The notes beneath the pieces were generated by a model. The model was given only the letters and a program-made list of their open reading frames with translations, ran no database searches and was not told the DNA's origin. The translations under genes were made by a program, and so were the position numbers. From NCBI RefSeq assembly GCF_011065405.1, contig NZ_CP047056.1, positions 368,747 to 432,746 on the forward strand: 64,000 nt of DNA. The letters run 5' to 3'. Source of the DNA: Succinivibrio dextrinosolvens. Lineage in GTDB: Bacteria > Pseudomonadota > Gammaproteobacteria > Enterobacterales > Succinivibrionaceae. This document shows, in pieces, positions 1 through 8,942 of the stretch; position 1 is the stretch's first letter, and each line of letters begins with the position of its first letter.

Positions 1-1
1 T

Positions 2-463
2 ACTGCGGCCGCAGTGATGGACGGCATCAACAAATATAAACTCAGAGACTTTATTCTTGAAACCCAAAAACCTCTTTTAGGTATCTGTCTTGGAATGCAG
101 ATTCAGGCGACAGATTCAGAGGAAGTGCCTTTAGGCCAGACCAGTGTTATTGAATGTCTTGATATTGTAACGACTCGAGTTGTCAAACTTAAATGTGACA
201 ATCTTAGACTTCCTCATATGGGATGGAATACAGTAAACCACACAGATCATCCTCTGTTTTCCGGTATAAAACAGGATGCTTATTTCTATTTTGATCACTC
301 ATTTGCAATGCAGACTGGTGATTACACTATTGGCAAAACCACCTATGGCACCGAATTTTCTTCGGCAATAGCGAAGAATAACTTTATGGGAGTTCAATTC
401 CACCCAGAAAAGTCATCTGCAGCAGGTGAACAGTTACTGACAAACTTTATTAAAAATTTCTAG
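2..463 (+). CDS. hisH: Imidazole glycerol phosphate synthase, glutaminase subunit (5' truncated)
   Basis: HisH hydrolyses glutamine and channels ammonia to HisF for imidazole ring formation in histidine synthesis. The gene runs in from upstream of the window: the frame is open to base 2 and the residues before the first internal ATG (ACT GCG GCC GCA GTG) fit the family, so the true start is missing. The nucleophile motif GICLGMQ and the histidine-glutamate pair in VQFHPEKS near the C-terminus are intact, as expected for a class I glutamine amidotransferase. It is followed 10 bases later by hisA and then hisF and hisI on the same strand, which is the conserved order of the enterobacterial-type his operon. 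Confidence 0.95.
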   Translation, partial: TAAAVMDGINKYKLRDFILETQKPLLGICLGMQIQATDSEEVPLGQTSVIECLDIVTTRVVKLKCDNLRLPHMGWNTVNHTDHPLFSGIKQDAYFYFDHSFAMQTGDYTIGKTTYGTEFSSAIAKNNFMGVQFHPEKSSAAGEQLLTNFIKNF

Positions 464-473
464 GAGCAAAAAA

Positions 474-1208
474 TTGATTATCCCTGCACTTGATTTATCT
501 GGCGGCCACGTCGTTCGTCTTAAGCAAGGCGATTTTGCTCAGAAAACAATATTTGATGTAGATCCTATAAAAAGAATTTACGATGCTGCTAATCAGGGAG
601 CAGAACTTATTCATATTGTTGATCTTGATGGAGCAAAAGATCCTGTTTTACGACAGAGAGCCTTAATCAGCAAGATTGTTAAAGCTTCCCCTGTTCCAAT
701 TCAGACTGGAGGCGGCATCAGATCAGAATTTGATATCAGGAATCTTCTGGATCTTGGAGTAGAACGAGTAGTTGTAGGTTCAGTTGCAGTTAAACAGCCA
801 CATCTTGTCAGAGGATGGTTAAAGCTGTTTGGAGCAGAACACTTTACTCTTGCATTAGATGTAAGACTTACAGACGATGTTCCTTATGTTGCTACTCACG
901 GATGGCTGAAAACATCTGATACCACACTGGATCAGATTCTGCGACATTATCTCCCATATCATATCAAACATGTACTGGTAACTGACATCAGCAAAGACGG
1001 AATGATGAAAGGAGCAAACAATTCCCTGTACGCATCTTTATATGCAAAATACCCAGATCTGGACATCATAGCCTCTGGAGGCATTTCTTCACTTGAGGAT
1101 ATCAGAAAAGTTGCCAGAGCAGGAGCTAAATCAGTAGTTCTTGGACGCTCTCTTTTAGAAGGTAAATTTACTGTTGAGGAGGCAATCAAATGCTGGCAAA
1201 ACGCATAA
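474..1208 (+). CDS. hisA: ProFAR isomerase
   Basis: HisA is the 1-(5-phosphoribosyl)-5-[(5-phosphoribosylamino)methylideneamino]imidazole-4-carboxamide isomerase, a cytoplasmic beta/alpha barrel in histidine synthesis. The protein is 244 residues, the usual length. The start is a TTG at 474, giving the family N-terminus MIIPALDL; a GGAG ribosome site at 463-466, overlapping the hisH stop, lies 7 bases upstream. The two catalytic aspartates are visible in PALDLSGG and in ALDVRLTDD. The 3' end overlaps hisF by 19 bases, consistent with translational coupling. Confidence 0.95.
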   Translation: MIIPALDLSGGHVVRLKQGDFAQKTIFDVDPIKRIYDAANQGAELIHIVDLDGAKDPVLRQRALISKIVKASPVPIQTGGGIRSEFDIRNLLDLGVERVVVGSVAVKQPHLVRGWLKLFGAEHFTLALDVRLTDDVPYVATHGWLKTSDTTLDQILRHYLPYHIKHVLVTDISKDGMMKGANNSLYASLYAKYPDLDIIASGGISSLEDIRKVARAGAKSVVLGRSLLEGKFTVEEAIKCWQNA

Positions 1209-1963
1209 TTCCCTGCCTGGATGTTCGAGACGGTGTAGTTGTTAAAGGTGTACAGTTCCGAAACCATGAGGTTATGGGATCAATTATTGACCTTGCCAAG
1301 AGATACGCCGATGAAGGTGCGGATGAACTGGTTTTCTACGATATTACCGCCTCATCAGATAACCGTCGTGTGGATAAATCTTGGGTTGCCAAGGTTGCAG
1401 AGGTTATCAACATTCCTTTTGCAGTAGCAGGAGGAATCAAATCAGTTGAGGATGCCAGAACCATTCTGCAATATGGAGCAGATAAAATATCCATCAACTC
1501 TCCTGCTCTTGCTGATCCTACACTGATTACCAGACTTGCTGACAAGTTCGGAGTTCAGTGTGTAGTTGTAGGAATTGATACCTACTATAATAAGGATCTT
1601 AATAACTATCAGGTAAAACAGTATACCGGAGATGTTAGTAAGACAACCACTACTGCATGGACAACACTTGAGTGGGTAAAAGAAGTTCAGAAGAGAGGCG
1701 CAGGTGAGATTGTTCTGAACATGATGAATCAGGATGGTATGCGCAATGGTTATGATTTAGAGCAGCTAAAAAAAGTTCGTGAAATCTGCAGTGTTCCACT
1801 TATCGCCTCCGGCGGTGCCGGCACAATGGAACACTTCTATGAAGCCTTTGAAGTTGCAAATACAGATGGAGCTCTTGCCGCTTCAGTATTCCACAAGGGA
1901 ACAATTCATATTCCCGAACTAAAGGATTATTTAAAAGGAAAAGGAGTTTGTATCCGTGATTAG
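1190..1963 (+). CDS. hisF: Imidazole glycerol phosphate synthase, cyclase subunit
   Basis: HisF uses ammonia from HisH to form imidazole glycerol phosphate and AICAR, joining histidine and purine metabolism. It is a 257-residue barrel with both catalytic aspartates, in PCLDVRDG near residue 11 and in VVGIDTYY near residue 130, and the phosphate-binding segments AVAGGI and LIASGGAG. The start codon sits inside the end of hisA; a strong GAGGAGG ribosome site at 1176-1182 precedes it by 7 bases. It overlaps hisI by 8 bases. Confidence 0.96.
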   Translation: MLAKRIIPCLDVRDGVVVKGVQFRNHEVMGSIIDLAKRYADEGADELVFYDITASSDNRRVDKSWVAKVAEVINIPFAVAGGIKSVEDARTILQYGADKISINSPALADPTLITRLADKFGVQCVVVGIDTYYNKDLNNYQVKQYTGDVSKTTTTAWTTLEWVKEVQKRGAGEIVLNMMNQDGMRNGYDLEQLKKVREICSVPLIASGGAGTMEHFYEAFEVANTDGALAASVFHKGTIHIPELKDYLKGKGVCIRD

Positions 1964-2360
1964 ATATTTCCATGGTTTTGAAAATATTGACGATTTGGAT
2001 TTTGAAAAGAATAATGGTCTAATCCCTGCAATTGTTCAGGACTGCCAGACTGGTCAGGTTTTAATGATGGGCTACATGAACAAGGAATCTATCCAGAAAA
2101 CCATTGATACCCATTATGTAACATTCTTCTCAAGAGCAAGACAGAAGCTATGGACTAAGGGAGAGGAGTCTGGTAATTTTCTGCATATGAGATCAATTAC
2201 CTGTGACTGTGACAAGGACACTCTGCTTGTTCTGGCAAGACCTGATGGTCCTACCTGTCATTTAGGAACCACCAGCTGCTTTGATGCTTCCCCACTTGCA
2301 GATGCCACCTCAAGATACCTTTCAGGAAATCCATTACAGAACTATAATTTTGTTAAATAA
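1956..2360 (+). CDS. hisI: Phosphoribosyl-AMP cyclohydrolase, HisI domain only
   Basis: HisI opens the purine ring of phosphoribosyl-AMP in the third step of histidine synthesis. The 134-residue product has the zinc-binding cysteines (CDCDKDT, then [10 protein letters not shown]) and ends soon after them. In enterobacteria this gene encodes a fused HisI-HisE of about 200 residues; here the HisE pyrophosphohydrolase half is absent, and the stop at 2358-2360 is followed by a terminator, not by hisE. A separate hisE must exist elsewhere or another enzyme does the step. The start is GTG, preceded by AAGGAG at 1941-1946 and overlapping the hisF stop. Confidence 0.93.
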   Translation: MIRYFHGFENIDDLDFEKNNGLIPAIVQDCQTGQVLMMGYMNKESIQKTIDTHYVTFFSRARQKLWTKGEESGNFLHMRSITCDCDKDTLLVLARPDGPTCHLGTTSCFDASPLADATSRYLSGNPLQNYNFVK

Positions 2361-2388
2361 TCTTGTTTTACCAGGATAAACGAAGATA

Positions 2389-2421
2389 ATGGTATGTGAA
2401 AAAAACACATACCATTTTTTT
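2389..2421 (+). terminator. Rho-independent terminator of the his operon
   Basis: A 10-bp inverted repeat, ATGGTATGTG (2389-2398) and CACATACCAT (2406-2415), is followed by seven T residues. It lies 29 bases after hisI and closes the histidine operon before the next gene. Confidence 0.9.
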
Positions 2422-2436
2422 GAGTAACGAAGAAAT

Positions 2437-3471
2437 ATGCAAAATTCCGTTCACATTGGATTTGAAACTGAAACAATTATAATCTTTACATTTCTGGCAA
2501 TTTCAGGCCTTGTTATTGATCTTTTTGCTCACCGAGCAGACAAACCGATTTCAATTAAGGCAGCCGCTTTATGGACTTTATTCTGGATTACTATAGGTGT
2601 TGCCTTTGGTATCTTTCTGTACTTCCATTTTTCTGCTGAAGCGGCATCTCTGTATTTTGCAGGTTACGCCTTTGAAATGGCACTATCTATAGATAATCTG
2701 TTCGCTATCATGGCCATATTCTCCTGGTTTGGAATCAAATCTGGCTATACTCACCGAGTATTGTACTGGGGAGTTATTGGAGCGGTTGTGTTCAGACTGA
2801 TTTTCGTACTGATAGGTACAAGCCTGTTTGCTCTTGGACCATACGTAGAAATTGTATTCGCATTTATAGTCGCCATAACAGCAATTTTAATGCTAAGGAA
2901 AAAGGATGGCGCTGAACTATCTGATTTCTCGGCACATCCGGCATTTAGATTTGTAAAACTGTTTCTTCCTCTTTATCCAAAACTTTACGGACACAATTTC
3001 TTTATTTCAAAAGAACATGTTGAAGAGGAGCTAAAAAAAGAAGAGAACAAAGACATCGTATTAAAAAGAAAAGGATTGTTCTATGCAACACCTTTGTTTC
3101 TTTGTCTTGCAATTGTTGAAACTTCTGATGTCATGTTTGCCTTTGATTCTGTACCAGCAATTATCGCAGTTTCAAAGGATCCGTTCATAGTTTACTCATG
3201 TATGATCTTTGCTATGCTTGGCCTTCGTTCCATGTTCTTTATTCTGGATGCATTAAAAAACGCCCTTGTGCATCTTGAAAAAGCGGTTATCTTTCTGCTG
3301 TTCTTTGTTTCATTCAAACTGGCTGCAGCTGCATCTCTACATCTTTTCGGAGTAGGCATTGACATTGACGTATACACATCACTGATTGTGATCGCGGTGG
3401 TTTTAACATTTGGCATTTTATCAAGCTTGATTTTTCCACAAAAAAATAAAAAATCCACCCCTGATAAATAA
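2437..3471 (+). CDS. TerC/Alx-family integral membrane protein
   Basis: The 344-residue protein is strongly hydrophobic with about nine predicted membrane segments and belongs to the TerC/Alx family. The family signatures FEMALSIDNLFAI (around residue 80-95) and ETSDVMFAFDSVPAI (around residue 230) carry the conserved acidic residues placed inside the membrane. Family members are linked to metal ion homeostasis; E. coli Alx is tied to manganese and alkaline pH, and TerC to tellurite resistance. Length and sequence fit Alx better than the plasmid TerC of ter operons, and no other ter gene is near. No Alx-type leader riboswitch is evident, since only 15 bases separate the start from the preceding terminator. 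Confidence 0.85.
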   Translation: MQNSVHIGFETETIIIFTFLAISGLVIDLFAHRADKPISIKAAALWTLFWITIGVAFGIFLYFHFSAEAASLYFAGYAFEMALSIDNLFAIMAIFSWFGIKSGYTHRVLYWGVIGAVVFRLIFVLIGTSLFALGPYVEIVFAFIVAITAILMLRKKDGAELSDFSAHPAFRFVKLFLPLYPKLYGHNFFISKEHVEEELKKEENKDIVLKRKGLFYATPLFLCLAIVETSDVMFAFDSVPAIIAVSKDPFIVYSCMIFAMLGLRSMFFILDALKNALVHLEKAVIFLLFFVSFKLAAAASLHLFGVGIDIDVYTSLIVIAVVLTFGILSSLIFPQKNKKSTPDK

Positions 3472-3472
3472 T

Positions 3473-3510
3473 AAAAAAGCCTGGAGAAATTACACAATAA
3501 ACCGCCAGGC
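3473..3510 (-). terminator. Terminator for the minus-strand gene at 3539-4024
   Basis: The inverted repeat GCCTGG (3479-3484) and CCAGGC (3505-3510) has a six-A run at 3473-3478, which reads as a T tract on the minus strand just after the stem. It lies downstream of the dusC-linked secreted protein gene. Confidence 0.65.
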
Positions 3511-3538
3511 CCCAAAAAAAGAACTCGCAAAAAAAAAA

Positions 3539-4024
3539 TCAATGAGATAGCTTTTCTCCAATCTCTCTGTCTTCAAAAGTCCTCTTTCCGTTAACAATTG
3601 AAGTTACATAGGTATTGATAAGATTCTTAGCCTCAGCAGTTACCTCGCCGGACAATTCAATAAAATACATATTGTTAGGTTCACCGACAATAACAGCATT
3701 TCTTGCTATATTTGGACACGAAATAGTAAAGAAAGCCTTACCCTGCTCTCTAGGAGCACCACATTCATTATTTTTTGCATACTCTTCAGCAAGGGTAGTA
3801 GCATCCTTGTCCTGAGTTGTCTTGGTGTACTGAAAACGAACCTTGGTTTTTGGCTGGGGCTGGGTTTTCTTATTCACTGGAGAGGAATACTCAATAGAAG
3901 TTCCTTCTACCTTAACATTCCATGATTCCGGCACAGGGGGAAAATAAGCCATCTGTGTATCAGCATAAACAGCACTGCCCCAAAAAACGGCAGAAAACAA
4001 AACGATTTTAGATTTAGTTATCAT
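3539..4024 (-). CDS. Putative secreted protein of unknown function
   Basis: A 161-residue protein with a short N-terminal signal peptide (basic start, hydrophobic VLFSAVFWGSAV, then likely cleavage after YA-D). Two cysteines in the mature part (NNECGAP and TISCPN) could form a disulfide in the periplasm. I do not recognise a family. Its start overlaps the dusC stop by 11 bases, so the two are probably cotranscribed, but there is no obvious functional link. Confidence 0.7.
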   Translation of the reverse strand: MITKSKIVLFSAVFWGSAVYADTQMAYFPPVPESWNVKVEGTSIEYSSPVNKKTQPQPKTKVRFQYTKTTQDKDATTLAEEYAKNNECGAPREQGKAFFTISCPNIARNAVIVGEPNNMYFIELSGEVTAEAKNLINTYVTSIVNGKRTFEDREIGEKLSH

Positions 4025-4991
4025 TAGAATTTAGCTCCTCACGTTTTATCTCGTCATGTAATAATTTTAGTCCATCGTTTACAGTTACGCACTTGCAGAA
4101 AACTTTAAAAAATGGATTTAATTCTCTTCTGTGAACTCTTGCATAACCTAAAAACTGCTTGGCTCGATCCATAACCATCTTTTCTGTTGGTCTTGACTTG
4201 GCAAATACCTCAATAACCTCAACATCCGTTTTAAGAATATCAACAATTGAGAATGGCGCAGCACCATCCTTTATTACATGCCCAAGATTAGGAATAGCAA
4301 AAGCCCCTCTTCCACACATAAAATCATTACAAAAAGTGATATCCTTACACTTTATTGCATCCTCAAGAGAATTGATATTTCCATTTGCAATAAGAGTAGC
4401 ATTAGGAGCTAAATCATGAAGATTACGTAAGGAAGCCCAGTCTAAGGCTTCTTCCCTATACAAATCCTTTCTTGTTCTGCAGTGAACTGTAATTTCCTTA
4501 ACTCCATCCACAGCAACAGCTTTAATCACCTCAGGAGCTTCTGACTTATCAGCAAAACCAAGTCTGACCTTTGCAGACAGTTCACATTCTGGAGGTAGAG
4601 CCTCACGAACAGTACACATAATCTCATGCATCAGCTCAGGCTCCTTTAAAAGCATAGCGCCAGAGTGATGAACAAATCTTGAAGGACAGCCAAAATTAAT
4701 ATCGATTGATTTTGCACCAAGTTTATGAGCTTTAATGGCAGACAAAGCTAAAGTTTTAGGGTTATCCCCAAGAAACTGCACGCGCAAATCTGTACCGTCA
4801 GGAGTCCTGCAACCATTCAAAAACTCAGGGATCTCACGGAGCAGAGTTTTCTCAGAAACACACAGATCAGTAATGCGAATGAATTCAGAGAAACACAGAT
4901 CATAACCGCCGTGAGCGCATAGAACTTCGCGCATTGGACTATCTGCGAGTCCCTCTAATGGAGCCAAATAAACTTTGCTATCTTTTAACAT
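4014..4991 (-). CDS. dusC: tRNA-dihydrouridine synthase, DusC type
   Basis: Dus enzymes use FMN and NADPH to reduce specific uridines in tRNA; DusC acts on U16 in E. coli. The 325-residue protein has the N-terminal LAPLEGLADSPMRE, the catalytic cysteine motif INFGCPS near residue 100, a HCRTR segment and a late GRGAFAIPNL, all typical of the TIM-barrel Dus fold. The EFIR motif and overall pattern fit DusC better than DusA or DusB. It is divergent from the MYG1-family gene and followed by a small secreted protein gene with which it overlaps. Confidence 0.88.
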   Translation of the reverse strand: MLKDSKVYLAPLEGLADSPMREVLCAHGGYDLCFSEFIRITDLCVSEKTLLREIPEFLNGCRTPDGTDLRVQFLGDNPKTLALSAIKAHKLGAKSIDINFGCPSRFVHHSGAMLLKEPELMHEIMCTVREALPPECELSAKVRLGFADKSEAPEVIKAVAVDGVKEITVHCRTRKDLYREEALDWASLRNLHDLAPNATLIANGNINSLEDAIKCKDITFCNDFMCGRGAFAIPNLGHVIKDGAAPFSIVDILKTDVEVIEVFAKSRPTEKMVMDRAKQFLGYARVHRRELNPFFKVFCKCVTVNDGLKLLHDEIKREELNSNDN

Positions 4992-5089
4992 AATAATATA
5001 TAAATAGTGAACAGTGCGCCCATAATAGCAATTTTTACCGATTTGTCATCCTTTTTTGTGATAGAATTTTTCGCAGCTAAGGAGTTGAA

Positions 5090-6070
5090 ATGATAATAGC
5101 TACCCATGACGGAACCTTCCATGCAGATGAAACTACTGCATGCGCCATTCTTACATATCTTTTTGAGACTTCCTCAATCATAAGATCACGAGATCCATCT
5201 GAGCTTGAAAAAGCAGATATTGTTATTGATGTATCTAATATAAATGACGATAAGCATTTTGATCATCATTCTAAGGATTTTAAACTGTGTAGAAGCAATG
5301 GTGTTAAATATGCCACAGCAGGTCTGATGTGGAATAAATTTGGACACGATTACCTAAAAAAAGTAGCCCTGCAGGAGCTTGAATTTCGACCTTCAGCAAA
5401 AGTTATCGACAATGCCTTTATCAGAATTGATGAAGACATCATGACAATGATTGATTTAAATGACAATGGTCAGTTGACAGGTTATGTTGATCAGATTGCC
5501 GAACCAACGAACGATAGAGAAAGAAACATCGTCAACAGATTAAATGAACTGTATCAGTCAACTGCAGATATTCCATTCATTGTTGCTATGATGAATCTGC
5601 CTAACAAGGTTGGAAGTGAACAGGACAAATCATTTAACCAGACAGTTAAGATGCTAAAGACTATACTCCTTAATGCATCGATAAACGCACTGCACACTGA
5701 AAGTGGTGTTGCCAAGGTTATTGAGGCTTATGCTGGAGGGGAAATCCTGATTATGCATGAGAGACTGCCATGGACAAACGCTGTTCTAAATAATCCAGAG
5801 ATATTTAAAGACTGTCTGATTGCTGTATATCCTGACAGAAACCAGAGATGGAGAGTACAGTCGCTACCTCAGTCAAAGGCACAGCGCTTTAAAAACAGAC
5901 TATCCGCACCTGCCTCCTGGCGTGGGCTTAACGATAGCGAGCTTGATAAGGCAACCGGACTTAAGAATATGACCTTTATCCACAAATCAGGCTTTACAGG
6001 CGGAGCTCAGACCTTTGAGGACAATCTTGAACTGGCAAAACTCTGGCTGAAGCTTGGAGAAAAAAACTAG
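5090..6070 (+). CDS. MYG1-family (UPF0160) metal-dependent hydrolase
   Basis: The protein starts with IATHDGTFHADE and has a DHHSKDF motif near residue 63, the metal-binding signatures of the MYG1 branch of the DHH phosphoesterase superfamily. Eukaryotic MYG1 is reported as a 3'-5' RNA exonuclease; the bacterial role is less clear, though nucleotidase or exonuclease activity is likely. Length (326 residues) matches the family. The start is supported by AAGGAG 5-7 bases upstream. A bidirectional terminator follows directly. Confidence 0.85.
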   Translation: MIIATHDGTFHADETTACAILTYLFETSSIIRSRDPSELEKADIVIDVSNINDDKHFDHHSKDFKLCRSNGVKYATAGLMWNKFGHDYLKKVALQELEFRPSAKVIDNAFIRIDEDIMTMIDLNDNGQLTGYVDQIAEPTNDRERNIVNRLNELYQSTADIPFIVAMMNLPNKVGSEQDKSFNQTVKMLKTILLNASINALHTESGVAKVIEAYAGGEILIMHERLPWTNAVLNNPEIFKDCLIAVYPDRNQRWRVQSLPQSKAQRFKNRLSAPASWRGLNDSELDKATGLKNMTFIHKSGFTGGAQTFEDNLELAKLWLKLGEKN

Positions 6071-6081
6071 TTTTATGATTT

Positions 6082-6108
6082 AAAAAGGACCTTACCAGGT
6101 CCTTTTTT
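6082..6108. terminator. Bidirectional terminator between convergent genes
   Basis: AAAAAGGACCT (6082-6092) and AGGTCCTTTTTT (6097-6108) form a perfect hairpin with a tiny loop, A-run on one side and T-run on the other. It sits between the convergent MYG1-family and DUF1036 genes and can serve both strands. Confidence 0.92.
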
Positions 6109-6128
6109 CATTCATGATATTCTTGAAA

Positions 6129-6524
6129 TTACTTAATTCGGATTAGAGCGTGACCGTCATTGCCTCTTGCACGCAGAAAACTTACCTTTCTGTCTACATC
6201 ATCAGGGATCTGTTTCTGCTTATAGAAAAATGAACGATCCTTAACCTTCAGATCAACAGCTCCTTTTCCACCCTCAAGTTTCTTGCCATTGGAAAACTCG
6301 GAATAAAGATAGTAGATATCGTTCTTGCTGTCCAGTTCAACCTTTGCCTTCTGCTTTGGCATAACGTTATACCAGCCATCAACGACCCAGTCGTTTTCCT
6401 TGTTATGAAGATATGAAAAGGCCATCACCACTGTAGCATCAGTCTGATTGTCTATAGTAATCTCAAGCGCATTGGCATAAAACGCACATAAAACAGAAGC
6501 TAAAGAAAGTAAAACCTTTCGCAT
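6129..6524 (-). CDS. DUF1036-like secreted protein
   Basis: A 131-residue protein with a clear signal peptide (LLSLASVLCAFYANA, cleavage before LEIT). The mature part has the DUF1036 pattern: IDNQTDATVVMAFSY, then a tryptophan-rich DGWYNVMPKQKA segment and YYLYSEFSNGKK. The family is small, exported and uncharacterised. It follows the DUF1189 gene by 9 bases on the same strand, so they are likely cotranscribed. Confidence 0.65.
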   Translation of the reverse strand: MRKVLLSLASVLCAFYANALEITIDNQTDATVVMAFSYLHNKENDWVVDGWYNVMPKQKAKVELDSKNDIYYLYSEFSNGKKLEGGKGAVDLKVKDRSFFYKQKQIPDDVDRKVSFLRARGNDGHALIRIK

Positions 6525-6533
6525 ATAAAATCC

Positions 6534-7634
6534 TTATGGAGCAAAATATCCAGGTCCATCACCAGAATTATCCGAAGACTTAGAGTTGGTCTTGGCATTA
6601 GTATAACCTTCAGAAGTCTCTGAGTTTTTCTCCCCCAAACTCTGTTCTGTATCAGACTGATTTTCAATAGAATCTTCTACAGTGGTCCTACCTTTATTTG
6701 TAGTTGAATCAAGTCCATCTGTAAAGTCGGAAATGTCTCTTCGTGATCTCTGTGTGGACTCGCTATCATAATTTTTGATTGTTGTCCCCTGAGGTGTGTA
6801 TTTTCTGACAAACTCTTCCACACCATTCTTTTCAAGTTCAGACCTGAAGTTCCTAACAAAAAGAATCATGTACACCATAGGCAGAAGCATGATCAGGTTG
6901 AATGGAAGCTTAACATTCAGAATAAGTTCTACTAATAACAGTATGCCTACTATAGTATTAGCAAATGAGCATAGTCTTAGGGTATTGCCGAATGACGTCT
7001 TGATTTTTCCAACAAAAACAAAAAGAAACTTTGATAAAACAGCCATTACAAGTGAATTAAACACCAGAATGCAGAAAAACCAGCATAAAAGAAATACAAA
7101 GACAAAAGGTACTGCCAGTCCAAATATGGCATCTACAACGTTTGAGGTTTCAAGCGGGTCAAAATTTGTACCGGTGGTTACAAGATCAGTATACTTTACT
7201 ACTGTTTTCTGGGTTGGTGCTTTTACAGAAATAGTCTTTGAGTTAAGCTCTACAATCGCCTTCTGGGCATTTTCTGATAAAGGCTGATCCTTTACATTGT
7301 AGACAACAGCAAGAGTACCATCGGTGGTAAAAATTTCCTTGTAGCTATTATCCTCGGAAAGAGGTCTGAAAGAACCGTCCTGAGCAACATAACTAGGAGG
7401 AATCATAGCAACTATTCTAGGAAGCTCAATACCGCGAAAAATCTCGAGAACATGATTGATCTTTACACTAGCAGGAATAGTAAGAATTACACATAAAGCC
7501 AGAAGATATAAAAGACCAAAGCCTTTCATTCTGAATAAAACATCAAAATAAAAATTTTTAGAGGATAAGGCCTTAATAGGATAGGAGCAGTAATTTAAAA
7601 ATTGTTCTTTTGTAATCAAATCGGATAATCTCAT
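6534..7634 (-). CDS. DUF1189-like membrane protein
   Basis: The N-terminal region (MRLSDLITKEQFLNY..., with a first membrane segment LLYLLALCVILTIP) followed by an extracytoplasmic stretch and four further membrane segments around residues 170-270 fits DUF1189. The last 90 residues are a hydrophilic Ser/Thr/Asn/Asp-rich tail with no membrane segment. I start at the ATG at 7634; a longer TTG start at 7670 adds 12 residues with no family support. Neither has a good ribosome site. Function is unknown. Confidence 0.65.
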   Translation of the reverse strand: MRLSDLITKEQFLNYCSYPIKALSSKNFYFDVLFRMKGFGLLYLLALCVILTIPASVKINHVLEIFRGIELPRIVAMIPPSYVAQDGSFRPLSEDNSYKEIFTTDGTLAVVYNVKDQPLSENAQKAIVELNSKTISVKAPTQKTVVKYTDLVTTGTNFDPLETSNVVDAIFGLAVPFVFVFLLCWFFCILVFNSLVMAVLSKFLFVFVGKIKTSFGNTLRLCSFANTIVGILLLVELILNVKLPFNLIMLLPMVYMILFVRNFRSELEKNGVEEFVRKYTPQGTTIKNYDSESTQRSRRDISDFTDGLDSTTNKGRTTVEDSIENQSDTEQSLGEKNSETSEGYTNAKTNSKSSDNSGDGPGYFAP

Positions 7635-7946
7635 ACAAATATATACACATACTCTAAGAATAACACACAACCCGCAACAAATATCTTTATCTTAAGAACA
7701 AATTCTCTCAAAAGATCAAAAAATGAAACTACTATCACTATTCTATTTTTTCTGAAAAGCACCAAAATTAATCATATTAACAGATAGTATTTCCAAAATA
7801 GAGCATTTAAGCCTCTTGTTTTGCGCTTTTTTAATGCATTTTTTTCAAATAAACAGGGGCTTATTGCTTTTAAATAATGATATGTAGAATATGAAGTTAG
7901 TGTAAAAAAACACATGGACAACGACAAACTAACTTTAGGAAAAAAA
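7635..7946. other. AT-rich divergent promoter region
   Basis: A 312-base AT-rich gap between the DUF1189 gene and the divergent BASS transporter gene. It should hold both promoters, but I could not assign them with confidence. No conserved RNA or repeat was recognised. A 72-codon antisense frame here looks fortuitous. Confidence 0.5.
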
Positions 7947-8933
7947 ATGTCACTTCTAATAACACTTAGCAGAATACTTGCTAAATACACAGCACTGTTC
8001 GTAATCGGTACAGCTGTGTTCGCCTATTTTGTACCATCCTCATGTACTTTTGTAAAAGGCAATACCCAGATTATTATTCTTGGTATCATTATGCTCTCCA
8101 TGGGAATGACACTTGGCAGACAGGATTACAGAATTCTGGCCCAGAGACCATTTGATATTCTTATTGGAACTATTGCACAGTTTACAATTATGCCTCTGAT
8201 TGCAATCGCACTTGCAACCACCTTCAACCTCTCTGACGGTTTAACTTTAGGTCTTGTTCTTGTTGGCTGCTGCCCTGGTGGTGTTTCCTCAAATATTATG
8301 ACCTTCCTGTGTAAGGGGGATGTTGCATTCTCAGTTGGCATGACCACCGTATCAACAATTGTTGCTCCTGTTGCAACTCCTCTTTTGGTTAACTATCTGG
8401 TAGGTCAACGTATTGATATTGACGGCTGGAGCATGTTCCAGTTTATGCTGATGGTAACCATTGTTCCTGTAGGCATCGGCTCTATGTGTAACATCATTTT
8501 CGGCAAATTTGACTTCTTCAAGAAGGTTCGTCAGATCATGCCTGGTGTTGCTGTAATCGGTTTTGCTCTGATCGTTGGTGGTGTAATTGCCTACCACGGA
8601 CAGAAATTCCTTGAGTCAGGACTTGTAATCTTCCTGTGCATTTTCTGTCATAATGCTCTAGGTTATCTGCTAGGTTTCTTTGCAGGCCGTTCCTTCAAGA
8701 TGTCAACAGCCAAGAAGAGAACTCTCGCCATCGAGGTTGGAGTTCAGAATGCAGGTCTTGCAACCGGTCTTTGCGGTAAGTTCTTCCCAACCTCTGCAGA
8801 GGCGGCCATTGCATCAGCAGTATCCTGCGTATGGCACTCAATCTCAGGAACCATCCTGGCTAATATCTTTGCAACCTATGACAAGAAAAAGGCTGAAGCA
8901 AACGAGCAGCTTCAGACATCAACAGAACAGTAA
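7947..8933 (+). CDS. Bile acid:sodium symporter (BASS) family transporter
   Basis: About ten membrane segments in 328 residues with the BASS-family signatures SMGMTLGRQDY, VGCCPGGVSSNIMTFL and EVGVQNAGLA. Family members take up organic anions with sodium; bacterial relatives include the pantothenate transporter PanS, but the substrate cannot be told from sequence alone. I use the ATG at 7947, which has TTAGGA ahead of it and gives a normal N-terminus; an ATG at 7914 adds 11 residues and has no ribosome site. dapE begins 9 bases after the stop and is probably cotranscribed. Confidence 0.85.
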   Translation: MSLLITLSRILAKYTALFVIGTAVFAYFVPSSCTFVKGNTQIIILGIIMLSMGMTLGRQDYRILAQRPFDILIGTIAQFTIMPLIAIALATTFNLSDGLTLGLVLVGCCPGGVSSNIMTFLCKGDVAFSVGMTTVSTIVAPVATPLLVNYLVGQRIDIDGWSMFQFMLMVTIVPVGIGSMCNIIFGKFDFFKKVRQIMPGVAVIGFALIVGGVIAYHGQKFLESGLVIFLCIFCHNALGYLLGFFAGRSFKMSTAKKRTLAIEVGVQNAGLATGLCGKFFPTSAEAAIASAVSCVWHSISGTILANIFATYDKKKAEANEQLQTSTEQ

Positions 8934-8942
8934 GGAAGAAAA

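Noticed and set aside
2437..3471. TerC-like protein as part of a tellurite-resistance or stress ter operon
   Set aside because: No terB, terD, terE or related gene is nearby; the protein fits the solitary Alx-type members.
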